Assembly (NCBI RefSeq): GCF_024158915.1
Contig: NZ_JAMZGF010000044.1
Coordinates: forward strand, 1-44,850
DNA from: Chryseobacterium sp. S0630
GTDB taxonomy: Bacteria; Bacteroidota; Bacteroidia; Flavobacteriales; Weeksellaceae
DNA length: 44,850 nt
Reading direction: 5' to 3'
Below, in pieces: positions 24,701-33,721 of this stretch. Position 1 is the stretch's first letter. Every line of letters starts with the position of its first letter. The position numbers were made by a program, and so were the translations under genes. The notes beneath the pieces were generated by a model. The model made no database searches and was not told where the DNA came from. It saw nothing but the letters and a program-made list of their open reading frames with translations.

Positions 24701-24733
24701 AAACCTAACAGGTTTCTAAAACCTGCTAGGTTT
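24701..24733. repeat. AAACCTAACAGGTTT inverted repeat
   Basis: AAACCTAACAGGTTT (24701-24715) and AAACCTGCTAGGTTT (24719-24733) are inverted copies with one mismatch, separated by 3 bases. Each arm is itself nearly palindromic. This resembles a small dispersed element common between genes in Bacteroidota. It lies between the sucC terminator and the end of the MscS gene. Confidence 0.7.
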
Positions 24734-24796
24734 TTCTTTGTAATCACCTTAAAAAATACTTCAGTTTTAATGTGCTTTTTAATTATAAAGGTTTTG

Positions 24797-25684
24797 TTAC
24801 TTATCCTGATGGGTTTCAGGTAAAATATTCTCTCCACTTGTAATGCTGATACTCGTTGGGGTTACCAACTGAACTTTATCTGTATCAAAGCGTTCTTTAA
24901 TACCTAAATAAGCTTTACTTCTTACCTGAGCAAGATTGGCACCTATTTTTATCCAGAACTTCACCTGAAGATTGAATGCGCCCTGTTTAAGATCTGTAAA
25001 GATTACTTCTATAGTGTCCAGTTTATCTACATTATCAAGATTTTTAATCACATCCAGAATCCCTTTCTGTGCTTTGGTAATATCTTCATCAGCCGGAATT
25101 TCAAAATTTAAAATAATCCTGCGCTGTGGCGAAGCGGTAATATTGTAAAATGGAGCATTAAATACTACTTGATTAGGAATATATGCTTTCTTCCCGTCAT
25201 CCGTAAGAATTTTTGTGGTTAAGAAACCAATTTCCTGTACTGTTCCGGAGTGGGCACCGATGGTAATATAATCACCTACCTTAAATGCTTTATCGATTCC
25301 AATCAGCATTCCTGAAAAAATACTTGAAACAAGGTCTTTCAGGGCAACCCCTGCAATAACCCCTGCAACTCCTAAACTTCCGATAAATTTCCAAAGAAAG
25401 TTACTGAATCCCATTATTTCAAGAGAAATAAATGTACCCATCAGCATGATCAGAAATCTGAATATGCTAATTAAAGTTACTAATGAACTCTCTTTTTGAC
25501 TTTTCGGGAAAAATTTGTGAAATAATTTTACAGCTCCTTTGCTTAAATATTTACTGCTGATAAGAAAGAATGTAAATACTAAAATTCCGACAATCAGCTT
25601 TGGGGTAAGCGCGGCAAAGGTTACATACCAACTTTCCAATACCTTATAAACAACATCTAGATACCTTAATCCGGTTTTCTCCAT
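24797..25684 (-). CDS. MscS-family mechanosensitive ion channel
   Basis: 295 aa with three membrane helices at the N-terminus, the third being the pore helix with Gly/Ala packing (GSLGVAGVIAGVALKDLV followed by SSIFSGMLIGIDKAFKVGDYI). The beta domain (AHSGTVQEIGFLTTKILTDDG, KKAYIPNQVVFNAPFYN) and C-terminal alpha/beta domain follow. It releases solutes on hypo-osmotic shock from the inner membrane. It has its own transcription unit, divergent from the peroxiredoxin gene. Confidence 0.95.
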   Translation of the reverse strand: MEKTGLRYLDVVYKVLESWYVTFAALTPKLIVGILVFTFFLISSKYLSKGAVKLFHKFFPKSQKESSLVTLISIFRFLIMLMGTFISLEIMGFSNFLWKFIGSLGVAGVIAGVALKDLVSSIFSGMLIGIDKAFKVGDYITIGAHSGTVQEIGFLTTKILTDDGKKAYIPNQVVFNAPFYNITASPQRRIILNFEIPADEDITKAQKGILDVIKNLDNVDKLDTIEVIFTDLKQGAFNLQVKFWIKIGANLAQVRSKAYLGIKERFDTDKVQLVTPTSISITSGENILPETHQDK

Positions 25685-25725
25685 GGATAAAATTTTAGTT
25701 AAATATATAAATTTTCATCAAAAAA

Positions 25726-25756
25726 TTTGCCAGTTCCAAAAAGTCTACTAAATTTG
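25726..25756 (+). promoter_or_regulatory. Bacteroidota-type promoter of the peroxiredoxin gene
   Basis: TTTG (25726-25729), a 19-base spacer, then TAAATTTG (25749-25756) gives both -33 and -7 elements at the canonical spacing. The start codon follows 22 bases later, with AAGAAGG as a plausible ribosome-binding site. This is the best-matching promoter in the window. Confidence 0.75.
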
Positions 25757-25778
25757 TGGACTATAAAGAAGGAACATT

Positions 25779-26414
25779 ATGTCAATTAAGCTAGGAGATA
25801 CAGCACCCAATTTTCAGGCAGAGTCATCTGTAGGGGATATTAATTTTTATAATTATCTGGGAAATTCCTGGGGAATTCTGTTTTCGCATCCTGCAGATTA
25901 TACGCCGGTATGCACTACAGAGCTGGGATATACTGCAAAACTACAATCTGAGTTTGATGCCAGAGATACAAAAGTGATTGCTCTGAGCGTAGATGGAGTA
26001 GAGGATCATCAAAACTGGGTGAAAGATATCAACGAGACTCAAAATACCACTGTGAAGTTTCCTATTATTGCTGATAAAGACAGAAAAGTTTCTGAGCTGT
26101 ATGATTTTATTCATCCTAATGCTTCGGCTACAGCTACAGTACGTTCTCTTCTGATTATTGATCCTTCCAAAAAAGTAAGACTGATTATTACCTATCCGGC
26201 CTCTACGGGAAGGAATTTTGATGAGATTCTTAGAGTGCTGGATTCTTTACAGTTGGTGGATAATTATCGTGTAGCTACTCCTGTAAATTGGGAAACCGGA
26301 GATGATGTTATTGTACCTCCAACAATTTCTACAGAAGATGCACGAAAAATATTCCCAAAAGGTGTAACGGAAATAAAACCGTATTTAAGATACACCCCAC
26401 AACCTAATACATGA
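25779..26414 (+). CDS. Peroxiredoxin, Prx6 / 1-Cys type
   Basis: Thiol peroxidase reducing H2O2 and alkyl hydroperoxides, cytosolic. 211 aa. The peroxidatic Cys45 is in HPADYTPVCTTELGY, matching the PxxxTxxC active site with the preceding His of the Prx6 subfamily. The longer C-terminal domain (LQLVDNYRVATPVNWETGDDV, ending KPYLRYTPQP) is also Prx6-typical. No resolving Cys is evident. It has a canonical promoter and a shared terminator with the convergent OMP gene. Confidence 0.96.
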   Translation: MSIKLGDTAPNFQAESSVGDINFYNYLGNSWGILFSHPADYTPVCTTELGYTAKLQSEFDARDTKVIALSVDGVEDHQNWVKDINETQNTTVKFPIIADKDRKVSELYDFIHPNASATATVRSLLIIDPSKKVRLIITYPASTGRNFDEILRVLDSLQLVDNYRVATPVNWETGDDVIVPPTISTEDARKIFPKGVTEIKPYLRYTPQPNT

Positions 26415-26453
26415 TTTATTTGATTTTTTATAGTTTAGTTTTAATTTGTACGA

Positions 26454-26497
26454 AAAGCGCCCCGGAAATAAATTCTCGGGGCGCTTTCATTTTTTTA
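26454..26497. terminator. Bidirectional terminator
   Basis: AAAGCGCCCCG (26454-26464) pairs perfectly with CGGGGCGCTTT (26477-26487); the GC-rich stem stands out in this AT-rich DNA and is followed by a T-run. It terminates the peroxiredoxin gene and, read the other way, the convergent outer-membrane protein gene. Confidence 0.92.
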
Positions 26498-26512
26498 TAA
26501 GTATTTCAGTGA

Positions 26513-27103
26513 TTACTTAACGTCGTTGATGATTTGTTTTGCTTTAGACGTTGGAAGATAAATCTGGAAACCTAAACCAAAAGTAATTTTGTTAGTGTAT
26601 CCACCGCTTCCGAATCCAGCGTTTGCATCATATTTCACTAAACCTTCCAATCCGATGTTTGGAGTGATGAAGTAAGAATATCCAGGTCCGAATCCAAAGT
26701 TAAGACCGTTAGAAGAAGAACCTCCTTTAGAGATTGACATCCCTCCAACACCTACGTTACCTTCGAAGAACCATCTTCCGTGGTGTAGTAAGTTGTTTAC
26801 TCCCTGCTCTCCCGGATTAAGATAGTAACGTCCTAATGCTCCTACATTATATGTAAAAGTAGTGGGTGCATCTTTGGCTCCTTTGAAACCTAAATCTACA
26901 TATCCCCCAACTGCGATATTATCTTCAATGAAATAGGCTCCTTTAGGCTGAATTGCAAAGTTGTATCCTGCTCCTTCATTTAAACCAAAATTTGCCCCTA
27001 CAAGGTTACCACCTACCATCCAATTACCTTTCTGAATCTGAGCGTTGGCAGTTGCTGTTAAGCCTGCTACGGCTAATATTCCTGTTAAAATAAGTTTTTT
27101 CAT
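26513..27103 (-). CDS. Outer-membrane beta-barrel protein, 196 aa
   Basis: Signal peptide MKKLILTGILAVAGLTATANAQ, then Gly- and aromatic-rich alternating strands typical of a small eight-stranded barrel: NWMVGGNLVGANFGL, AYFIEDNIAVGGYVDLGF, GALGRYYLNPGEQ, FGFGPGYSYFITPNIGLEGLV and KITFGLGFQIYLP. There is no TonB plug and no sorting domain. The function is a generic porin-like or structural membrane protein; the ligand is unknown. It is monocistronic, with a 270-base AT-rich upstream region in which I found no convincing promoter match. Confidence 0.88.
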   Translation of the reverse strand: MKKLILTGILAVAGLTATANAQIQKGNWMVGGNLVGANFGLNEGAGYNFAIQPKGAYFIEDNIAVGGYVDLGFKGAKDAPTTFTYNVGALGRYYLNPGEQGVNNLLHHGRWFFEGNVGVGGMSISKGGSSSNGLNFGFGPGYSYFITPNIGLEGLVKYDANAGFGSGGYTNKITFGLGFQIYLPTSKAKQIINDVK

Positions 27104-27373
27104 AATTTATTATTTTAATAATTAAATGTTTATTATTCACGAATTATAGAAAAAACAATAAATGTGCCAGACTCTTAATTTTACGTAATTTATCTAAATA
27201 AACGTTAAGATTGCCAGTAAGATATAATTTACTTTTTTAACAGATTAACTGAGGATATCATAATGATAAAGAAAATAAAACAGGCGTTTTGGAATTAAAA
27301 TGATAAAAACAGAGGTCATGTTATTAATGTTCCAAATTGCTGTTTTTTTCTTTTGATCAGATTTCGTATTATA

Positions 27374-27889
27374 TTAAATAAACAAAAGAATTACGGAAAT
27401 GATCAATCCGGCAATCGTAAACTTGATTCCACGTTTGAACGCTTTTGTCTTAGGATTAAACATCCAGAAACTTGATATTACAAAAAAGAACAGGGAAACT
27501 CCAAAGAATACGCTTAGAGGAGATATAGCATCTTTAGATTGTGATTTGTGAAGGGAAACCATTTTATCCAATACGAAAGGAAGTTCTTTTTTAGCGTACT
27601 TGGCTTTTCCGGTTGCGCTGTCATAAGTTCCTTGTTTAAAATAAAGAACGCTACCTTCAGTTTTTTCCACTTCCAGGCCTTTCATTTTCAGTTCTTTTTT
27701 CAGTTCTTTCTCTGAAAGATTAGCTGCAATGTTTTTTTCATATTTCTTTTCGCTTTTCAGAAAATCCGTGTCTCTGTACACCAGAAGAATTCCACTTAAC
27801 GAATATACCGCCATAATTCCGGCAAGGAAATATCCCAGATAACGGTGAGTAATTCTCATGAAACTTCTTGTGTCTTTAATCTTATCCAT
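27374..27889 (-). CDS. PepSY-associated membrane protein, 171 aa
   Basis: Three membrane helices: ITHRYLGYFLAGIMAVYSLSGI at the N-terminus, and VFFGVSLFFFVISSFWMF and FTIAGLIISVILLFI at the C-terminus. Between them is a periplasmic PepSY-like region of about 90 residues (NLSEKELKKELKMKG, then VLYFKQGTYDS). The THRYLGYFLA start is typical of PepSY_TM proteins, which are often encoded with iron-siderophore receptors, as here. A role in ferric-siderophore reduction or iron release at the inner membrane is inferred from context. It is downstream of the TonB receptor; a hairpin at 27921-27956 lies between them. Confidence 0.82.
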   Translation of the reverse strand: MDKIKDTRSFMRITHRYLGYFLAGIMAVYSLSGILLVYRDTDFLKSEKKYEKNIAANLSEKELKKELKMKGLEVEKTEGSVLYFKQGTYDSATGKAKYAKKELPFVLDKMVSLHKSQSKDAISPLSVFFGVSLFFFVISSFWMFNPKTKAFKRGIKFTIAGLIISVILLFI

Positions 27890-27920
27890 ATCTTATTGTT
27901 TTGTTTTTGTTTAAAATTTC

Positions 27921-27956
27921 AAAAGTGGAAACTGCAAAAATGCAATTTCCACTTTT
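27921..27956 (-). terminator. Hairpin between siderophore receptor and PepSY gene
   Basis: AAAAGTGGAAA (27921-27931) pairs perfectly with TTTCCACTTTT (27946-27956), with an inner TGCA/TGCA stem. On the minus strand it is followed by a weak T-rich stretch. It could partially terminate transcription or protect the receptor mRNA 3' end. Confidence 0.6.
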
Positions 27957-27983
27957 AATGAAAGAATTATTATATAAAGAATT

Positions 27984-30221
27984 CTAGAGTCTGTATGTCA
28001 ATGTGAAATAGTAATTTCTTGGAGTAATAGGATTCACTGAATAATTCTCGTGAACATTGTAGTTTTCGACATTAAACAGGTTACCCACTTTTCCTTGGAT
28101 AGAGAATTTTTTCCACTCATATCCTACAGATACCATTACGGTAGTGTAATCTTTTAAAGCAAATGATCTACTGATTCCGTTTCTTGCACCCAGACCTGTA
28201 GAACCATTTTTGGTATCATTCCATCCGGCTAATCTGTCACCGATGAAATATGCACCTGCACCTACTTTAAGTCCTTTTGCATAACGCGTGAATTTATAAA
28301 ATACAGAAGCGTTTGCTGTTGTAGCTGGAGTTCTTACTAATCTTTGTTTCTCAACATATCCAAAACCGTCTGGTGTATCAAGATATACAGAGTTGTTATA
28401 AGAGAATCCACCGATAATTGATAAATTTTCTGTTGGGTTTCCAGTAATATCCAACTCAACACCACGGCTTCTCATTTTTCCTGCGAATTCTTTATAGAAT
28501 GAATCTGAATTTGCCTGCCCATTTGCTAATTGAGGTGCGGTTTGATAATAGTTATTGTAAACAATTTGATATGCAGTCAGGTTTACAGCTAAAGCATTAT
28601 TCCAGAAATTCTTTTTCACTCCTGCTTCATATTGATCAATAGTAGTAGGTTTTAACGCTTGTTCATAAATATCTTTTCCTGTATTCTGAGCAAAAGAGTT
28701 GGTATAGGTTGCAAATACGGAAAGGTTATCGTTTGGCATATATACTAAACCAGCTTTTGGTGAAAATGCTCTGTCAGATATTGCTGTATTTTTTTGATCA
28801 ACATCTCCAAGATCATTTGAAAATGTATTTTTAGTATTAGTCATTGTTTCCAAATAAGACCATCTTAAACCAGCAATTACTTTAAGTTGTTTTGTAAGGC
28901 TTATGAAATCCTGAATATATATACCAAATCTTTGTGTAGGGATTCTTGTTCTATCTTTTAAAGATGCGTTAGGCATTTTTCCACTTGCCCAAGTTGATGA
29001 ATCATCTAAATAAAGGTTATTATTAATGGTAGCTGTATTACCATTAGTCCCATAAACTGTTGGATTGGTGTAAGTATAGTTATTTTGAACACCATAGTCT
29101 CCATCAGTACCAATTAAAACCTTATGATTGATTTTTCCTGTATTGAACTCTCCATTAATATTAACTTGTAATGAAGTGTAATTTTGTTCGTTAAATGTTT
29201 TATTTAAAGGTCTTTGCCAGAAAAGGCGGTTTGTATTCTTTTCATATCCCCACTGTACTCTTTCAGTAGAGTAGTAGTCTTTAGTATAGTTCTGATAAGA
29301 AGCTACAGCATTTAATGACCACTTATCAGTAAACTGGTGATTAAAAGTTACATTGGTAGAAACTTGTTCTACATTTTGATATTGCCAGTCCGCTCCTAAG
29401 AAAGCATTTTTAGGTAGAAGATCATTGATTTTATAACTTCCATCAGGATTTGTGATGGATCCAAGACCGAAATCAGGAGTAAAATTATTCTTAAGATAAT
29501 CTGCTTCAACGATCAATTGCGATTTTGGGCTTAAATTGAAAAGGAATGAAGGATTGAAGTAATATTTTTCTGATTCTACAACATCTCTGAAACTTTCTGC
29601 ATATTCGTAAGCTCCATTTACTCTGAAAGCAATATTCTTTGATAAAGGGCCATAAATATCAACAGTTGGTTTGTAAGAATTCCAGCTTCCGCCATTTAAT
29701 CCAATACTTCCGCCAAAATTGAATTTAGGCTTCTTTGTAATCATGTTGATGATACCACCTGCTGCTGCATTACCAAATAACATGGCATTTGCCCCTTTTA
29801 AAACTTCAACTCTTTCCAGACCGCTTACTTCAGGAAAAACCCCACTGTTTACTCTTGTTCCATTTTTGAAGATATTATCATTTCCTAAAATGAAACCACG
29901 TCCACCAAAGCTATCCTGAGAATTTCCTCTTGATGAAGTAACATACATTCCGTTTACATTCTGAAGAACATCACTCAATTGTTTTGCCTGTTGCTGCTCA
30001 ATGATTTCGTGAGTAACAATAGCAATGGGCTGAGGGTTTTCCATTACCGTCAGATTTGATTTTGTCGATAATGGTCTTGCCTGGTTAGGATTTCCCGTTT
30101 TGTGAAGATTAATATCCTCAATGGTCTGAGTTCTGATGGTGTCTGCTTCCGCATTTTTCATCTGTGAACTCGCTGAAACAGCGATAAATAGAAGACCTAA
30201 AGAAAGTAATTGTTTTTTCAT
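27984..30221 (-). CDS. TonB-dependent siderophore receptor
   Basis: 745 aa. Signal peptide MKKQLLSLGLLFIAVSASSQ, a plug domain (about residues 55-175) with SDVLQNVNGMYVTSSRGNSQ, RGFILGNDNIFKNGTRVNSG and ERVEVLKGANAMLFGNAAAGG, then a 22-strand-type barrel with aromatic girdle residues, ending in ITPRNYYFTLTYRL as these receptors do. It imports ferric siderophore with TonB-ExbBD energy. A TonB-box-like segment is not clear. It lies with a PepSY membrane protein downstream, forming an iron-uptake unit. A 16-base perfect palindrome sits upstream (30295-30310). The siderophore cannot be named. Confidence 0.96.
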   Translation of the reverse strand: MKKQLLSLGLLFIAVSASSQMKNAEADTIRTQTIEDINLHKTGNPNQARPLSTKSNLTVMENPQPIAIVTHEIIEQQQAKQLSDVLQNVNGMYVTSSRGNSQDSFGGRGFILGNDNIFKNGTRVNSGVFPEVSGLERVEVLKGANAMLFGNAAAGGIINMITKKPKFNFGGSIGLNGGSWNSYKPTVDIYGPLSKNIAFRVNGAYEYAESFRDVVESEKYYFNPSFLFNLSPKSQLIVEADYLKNNFTPDFGLGSITNPDGSYKINDLLPKNAFLGADWQYQNVEQVSTNVTFNHQFTDKWSLNAVASYQNYTKDYYSTERVQWGYEKNTNRLFWQRPLNKTFNEQNYTSLQVNINGEFNTGKINHKVLIGTDGDYGVQNNYTYTNPTVYGTNGNTATINNNLYLDDSSTWASGKMPNASLKDRTRIPTQRFGIYIQDFISLTKQLKVIAGLRWSYLETMTNTKNTFSNDLGDVDQKNTAISDRAFSPKAGLVYMPNDNLSVFATYTNSFAQNTGKDIYEQALKPTTIDQYEAGVKKNFWNNALAVNLTAYQIVYNNYYQTAPQLANGQANSDSFYKEFAGKMRSRGVELDITGNPTENLSIIGGFSYNNSVYLDTPDGFGYVEKQRLVRTPATTANASVFYKFTRYAKGLKVGAGAYFIGDRLAGWNDTKNGSTGLGARNGISRSFALKDYTTVMVSVGYEWKKFSIQGKVGNLFNVENYNVHENYSVNPITPRNYYFTLTYRL

Positions 30222-30255
30222 TTTATTTTTATGTAGAACAGTTTTAAATAAGGCG

Positions 30256-30263
30256 CAAATGTA
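30256..30263 (-). promoter_or_regulatory. Candidate -7 box of the siderophore receptor
   Basis: TACATTTG on the minus strand matches TAnnTTTG, 34 bases before the start codon. No clear -33 TTG is seen; an activator or repressor site may compensate. Confidence 0.4.
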
Positions 30264-30294
30264 AGTATTTGTTTAGAATAGATAAAAATAATTT

Positions 30295-30310
30295 TATGAT
30301 TTAAATCATA
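30295..30310. promoter_or_regulatory. 16-base perfect palindrome, possible operator
   Basis: TATGATTTAAATCATA reads identically on both strands. It lies between the divergent receptor and oxidoreductase genes, upstream of the receptor's candidate -7 box. It could bind a dimeric regulator, possibly iron-responsive, but it does not match the classical Fur consensus closely. Confidence 0.4.
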
Positions 30311-30380
30311 TTCTTAGAGTTGATGAGATGGATTATTTCTATAGCTCCTTTAGACTAAGGGATAGAGAAATTTTTATGAA

Positions 30381-30388
30381 TATATTTG
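30381..30388 (+). promoter_or_regulatory. Candidate -7 box of the Gfo/Idh/MocA gene
   Basis: TATATTTG matches TAnnTTTG and ends 14 bases before the ATG at 30403. It supports that start over the upstream in-frame ATG at 30328, which would lie upstream of the transcript start. Confidence 0.5.
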
Positions 30389-30402
30389 TTGAAAATTATA
30401 AT

Positions 30403-31458
30403 ATGCAATTGGTAAAAGCAGGGCTTTGTGCCTTTGGAATGAGTGGAAAAGTATTCCATGCTCCCTTCTTAAAAGAACATCCGGGATTTTTTATGTCTGC
30501 TGTGGTGGAAAGAAGCAAGGAAGAATCGAAGGAAAAGTATCCGGAAGCAACAATCTACCGCTCCGTGGAAGAAATGCTTCAGCATGCTGATGTAGAATTG
30601 GTGATTATCAATACTCCGGTTCAGACCCATTATGAATATGCCAAAAAAGCACTGGAAGCAGGAAAAAATATTGTTGTAGAAAAACCCTTTACAGTAAATG
30701 TTTCTGAAGCTGAAGAGCTGGTACAGTTGGCAGAAGAAAAAGGATTGTTTCTAAGCGTATATCAAAACAGAAGATTCGACCGTGATTTTTTGCAAGTTCA
30801 AAAAGTTTTAACTGAAGGGAAATTAGGGAATATTAAAGAAGCAGAAATCCGCTTTGACAGATTCCGTACCACAGCTAGTGGAAAGCAGCATAAAGAAAGT
30901 CCTGATCAGGTGGGGGCAGGATCTCTTCATGATCTGGGAGCACATCTTGTAGATCAGGCAGTGCAGTATTTCGGATACCCTGAAAAATTGTTTGCAGATG
31001 TGTTTTCTATGAAAGGAACTGAGTTTGCTAACGATTATTTTGAAATTCTCTTATTCTATAAAGATAATCTTAGAGTAAGACTGAAATCGTCTGTTTTCAG
31101 TAAAGAAGGTCACTATGCTTACACAATTCATGGAGATAGAGGAACTTTCTTGCAGGAAAGAACTGATAATCAGGAAAATGAACTGGTAGCAGGTGCTATT
31201 CCTGAATATGGTAAAGAATGGACACTTCCTTTAAAAGAACCGGACGGAATTTTAAACTTCCTGAATGATGATTCTGAAACAGAAAGAATTCTTACCTCCA
31301 GTGAAGCCGGAAATTATATGAATTATTATCAGCAGATCTATGAACACATTGTTTTTGGATATGCTTTGCCATCTCCAGGAAAAGAAGTCATCCAGAATAT
31401 GAAAATCATAGATGCTTCTCTTGAAAGTGCAAAAGAAGAGAAGATAATAGAATTATAA
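30403..31458 (+). CDS. Gfo/Idh/MocA family oxidoreductase
   Basis: 351 aa from the ATG at 30403 (MQLVKAGLCAFGMSGKVFHAP). The frame is open back to 30328, but a promoter box lies inside that extension. The N-terminal Rossmann fold begins KAGLCAFGMSG, and the conserved EKP motif occurs in NIVVEKPFTVNV. The C-terminal alpha/beta domain has the family pattern AGSLHDLGAHLVDQAVQYFG with its conserved histidine. It is a NAD(P)-dependent dehydrogenase of sugars or related polyols; the substrate is unknown. It resembles YdgJ/YvaA-type cytosolic members. It is divergent from the siderophore receptor. Confidence 0.93.
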   Translation: MQLVKAGLCAFGMSGKVFHAPFLKEHPGFFMSAVVERSKEESKEKYPEATIYRSVEEMLQHADVELVIINTPVQTHYEYAKKALEAGKNIVVEKPFTVNVSEAEELVQLAEEKGLFLSVYQNRRFDRDFLQVQKVLTEGKLGNIKEAEIRFDRFRTTASGKQHKESPDQVGAGSLHDLGAHLVDQAVQYFGYPEKLFADVFSMKGTEFANDYFEILLFYKDNLRVRLKSSVFSKEGHYAYTIHGDRGTFLQERTDNQENELVAGAIPEYGKEWTLPLKEPDGILNFLNDDSETERILTSSEAGNYMNYYQQIYEHIVFGYALPSPGKEVIQNMKIIDASLESAKEEKIIEL

Positions 31459-31468
31459 ATGATAAGTG

Positions 31469-31584
31469 ATGAATGAATTCAAAATTCAAAGTTTAAGGTT
31501 TAAAGTTCAAGGTTGATAACGGTTGTGATTAGAAGTCTTCAACTCGTTTACTCTCAAACCCTCAAACTCTTTGAATTCATTCAT
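31469..31584. repeat. Inverted repeat with 15-base arms
   Basis: ATGAATGAATTCAAA (31469-31483) pairs perfectly with TTTGAATTCATTCAT (31570-31584), 86 bases apart. The inside carries repeated TTTAAAGTTCAAGG-type and CTCAAACTCT-type words. It lies between convergent genes and may form a large 3' hairpin; it looks like a dispersed intergenic element. Confidence 0.65.
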
Positions 31585-31610
31585 AATTCATAATTTTTAA
31601 TTCATCATTA

Positions 31611-33503
31611 TTAAAGAAGTTCCTGAAGTTCCAACCATCTCATTTCATGGTTCTCCAGTTTCTCTGAAACGCTTTCCAGTTCTGAAGAAAGTGTGGCTAT
31701 CTTTTCGTAATCAGCTTCGTTATTGAGCTTATCCAGAATTTTAGTGCGCTGTTCTTCCAGTTCAGGCATTTCTTTTTCAATGGTTTCCAGTTCTCTTTGT
31801 TCTTTAAAAGTGAGTTTTCTTTTAGAATTAGAAGACTGAGTACTTTCTGTTGAAGAAACAATTTCTTTTACAGGCTCAGGTTTTACCATTGCATTTTTTT
31901 CTAAAGCTTCCTCACGGCTTCTTGCTTCTCTGTATTCTGAGAAGTTTCCTACAAAATCTCTGATTTTTCCGTTTCCTTCAAAAGCCAGCACATGGTCTAC
32001 AATTCTGTCCATGAAATACCTGTCGTGAGAAACGATAATCAAAGATCCCTGAAATTGCTGAAGGAAGTTTTCAAGAACTGTTAATGTAGGAAGATCCAGG
32101 TCATTTGTAGGTTCGTCAAAAATCAGGAAATTAGGATTTTGATACAAAATATACATCAGGTGAAGTCTTCTTTTCTCCCCACCCGAAAGTTTAGAGATAG
32201 GAGAATACTGCGTCTGATCGTCAAATAAGAACAATCTTAAGAACTGTGATGCAGATAAACTTTTTCCATTTGCCAAAGGATAAAATTCTGCAATTTCCTT
32301 GATAAAATCGATGACACGTTCATCTTCTTTATAAGTAAGGCCTTTTTGTGAGAAATAACCGAAAGAAATAGTTTCTCCAGTTTCAATTTCTCCCTTATCC
32401 GCTTTTTCAAAACCTTGAATAATATTGAGCAAGGTAGATTTTCCTGCTCCATTTTTTCCAATGATTCCCACTTTTTCTCCACGTTGAAACTGGTAGCTGA
32501 AATCTTTTAATAAAACTTTAGGTCCAAAGCTCTTATCAATATGTTTAAGTTCAAGAATTTTATTTCCCAAACGTTTCATTTCAAAATCAAGTTCCAATCC
32601 ATCTTTTCGGGTATCGGTTTTGGCTACTTTTTCCGTTTCGTAGAAAGCATCAATTCTGCTTTTTGATTTTGTGGTTCTGGCTTTCGGCTGTCTTCGCATC
32701 CATTCCAGTTCCTTTCTGTAAAGGTTATTGGCCTTGTCAATTGTAGCATTAAGATTTTCCTCACGAATCATTTTATTTTCAAGGTAAGTAGCATAAGAAC
32801 CATTATGAACATAAAGATTCTGATCCTCCATTTCCCAGATAATGTCACAAACACTGTCAAGGAAATATCGGTCGTGGGTAACCAGTAATAAAGTGATTTT
32901 TGCTTTGTTCAGATAATTTTCAAGCCATTCTACCATATCCACATCCAGGTGGTTGGTAGGTTCGTCCATGATAAGAAGTGTATGTCTGTGCTCGGCTCTT
33001 GTCTCTGTTAAAAGTTTCGCCAACGCTACACGCTTGATCTGCCCTCCGGAAAGAGTGCCCATTTTAGCATCCAGATCAGTGATTTTAAGCTGGGAAAGAA
33101 TCTGTTTCATTTCATTTTCCAGATCCCAGGCTTTATGAACTTCCATATCAGCCAATGCTTTCTCAATAAAATCATTGTCTGTAGAATGAAGTGATTTATG
33201 ATAGTTTTTAAGGGCCAGGATAGGCTCAGAATCAAGGGTCATCATAAATTCCTCAATGCTCAGCTTAGGATCATAATCAATTTCCTGGTCAAATAGCACC
33301 ACCTGGATATCTTTATTGATGATCGCAGTTCCGCTGTCTGCAATTTCTTTACCCATTAATATTTTCAGAAGGGTAGATTTTCCACTTCCGTTTTTGGCAA
33401 CAATAGCTATTTTATCTCCTTCATTGATGTGAAACGAAATGTTTTTAAACAAAACCTTGATGCCATAAGATTTGGTAAGATTTTCTGCAGAAACGTAATT
33501 CAT
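31611..33503 (-). CDS. ABC-F family ATPase (Uup-like)
   Basis: 630 aa with two ATP-binding cassettes and no membrane domain. NBD1 has AKNGSGKSTLLKILMG, LSGGQIKRVALAKLL and IMDEPTNHLD; NBD2 has GKNGAGKSTLLNII, LSGGEKRRLHLMY and FDEPTNDLD with SHDRYFMD. The linker between them (KANNLYRKELEWMRRQPKARTTKSKSRID) is the ABC-F P-site tRNA interaction region. The C-terminal ~80 residues form a coiled coil (KRKLTFKEQRELETIEKEMP), as in Uup. It acts on ribosomes or branched DNA in translation and recombination quality control; no antibiotic-resistance signature is evident. It is monocistronic. Confidence 0.93.
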   Translation of the reverse strand: MNYVSAENLTKSYGIKVLFKNISFHINEGDKIAIVAKNGSGKSTLLKILMGKEIADSGTAIINKDIQVVLFDQEIDYDPKLSIEEFMMTLDSEPILALKNYHKSLHSTDNDFIEKALADMEVHKAWDLENEMKQILSQLKITDLDAKMGTLSGGQIKRVALAKLLTETRAEHRHTLLIMDEPTNHLDVDMVEWLENYLNKAKITLLLVTHDRYFLDSVCDIIWEMEDQNLYVHNGSYATYLENKMIREENLNATIDKANNLYRKELEWMRRQPKARTTKSKSRIDAFYETEKVAKTDTRKDGLELDFEMKRLGNKILELKHIDKSFGPKVLLKDFSYQFQRGEKVGIIGKNGAGKSTLLNIIQGFEKADKGEIETGETISFGYFSQKGLTYKEDERVIDFIKEIAEFYPLANGKSLSASQFLRLFLFDDQTQYSPISKLSGGEKRRLHLMYILYQNPNFLIFDEPTNDLDLPTLTVLENFLQQFQGSLIIVSHDRYFMDRIVDHVLAFEGNGKIRDFVGNFSEYREARSREEALEKNAMVKPEPVKEIVSSTESTQSSNSKRKLTFKEQRELETIEKEMPELEEQRTKILDKLNNEADYEKIATLSSELESVSEKLENHEMRWLELQELL

Positions 33504-33628
33504 TGGGAATTAATAGTTTGATTTTAATTTTTAACTAAGTGGCAAAAATACGAAAATGTAGCCATAAAACTTTCCGGAACGTCTCTTATAAAAATGAATA
33601 TTTATGATTTTTTAATAGACTGTGTCCC

Positions 33629-33657
33629 TTGCCTGAAAAAACTAATCAGTAAATTTG
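33629..33657 (+). promoter_or_regulatory. Promoter of the 5'(3')-nucleotidase gene
   Basis: TTG (33629-33631), an 18-base spacer and TAAATTTG (33650-33657). The leader to the ATG at 33722 would be about 58 bases, unusually long for this window. Confidence 0.6.
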
Positions 33658-33721
33658 ATCAACTCCAATGAAATACACATTTTAAAATAGTAATAAATAA
33701 TACAAAAATCTGATTGAAACA

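Noticed and set aside
27984..30221. Fur box in the siderophore receptor upstream region
   Set aside because: No sequence close to the 19-base Fur consensus was found; only the palindrome at 30295-30310 was kept as a candidate site.
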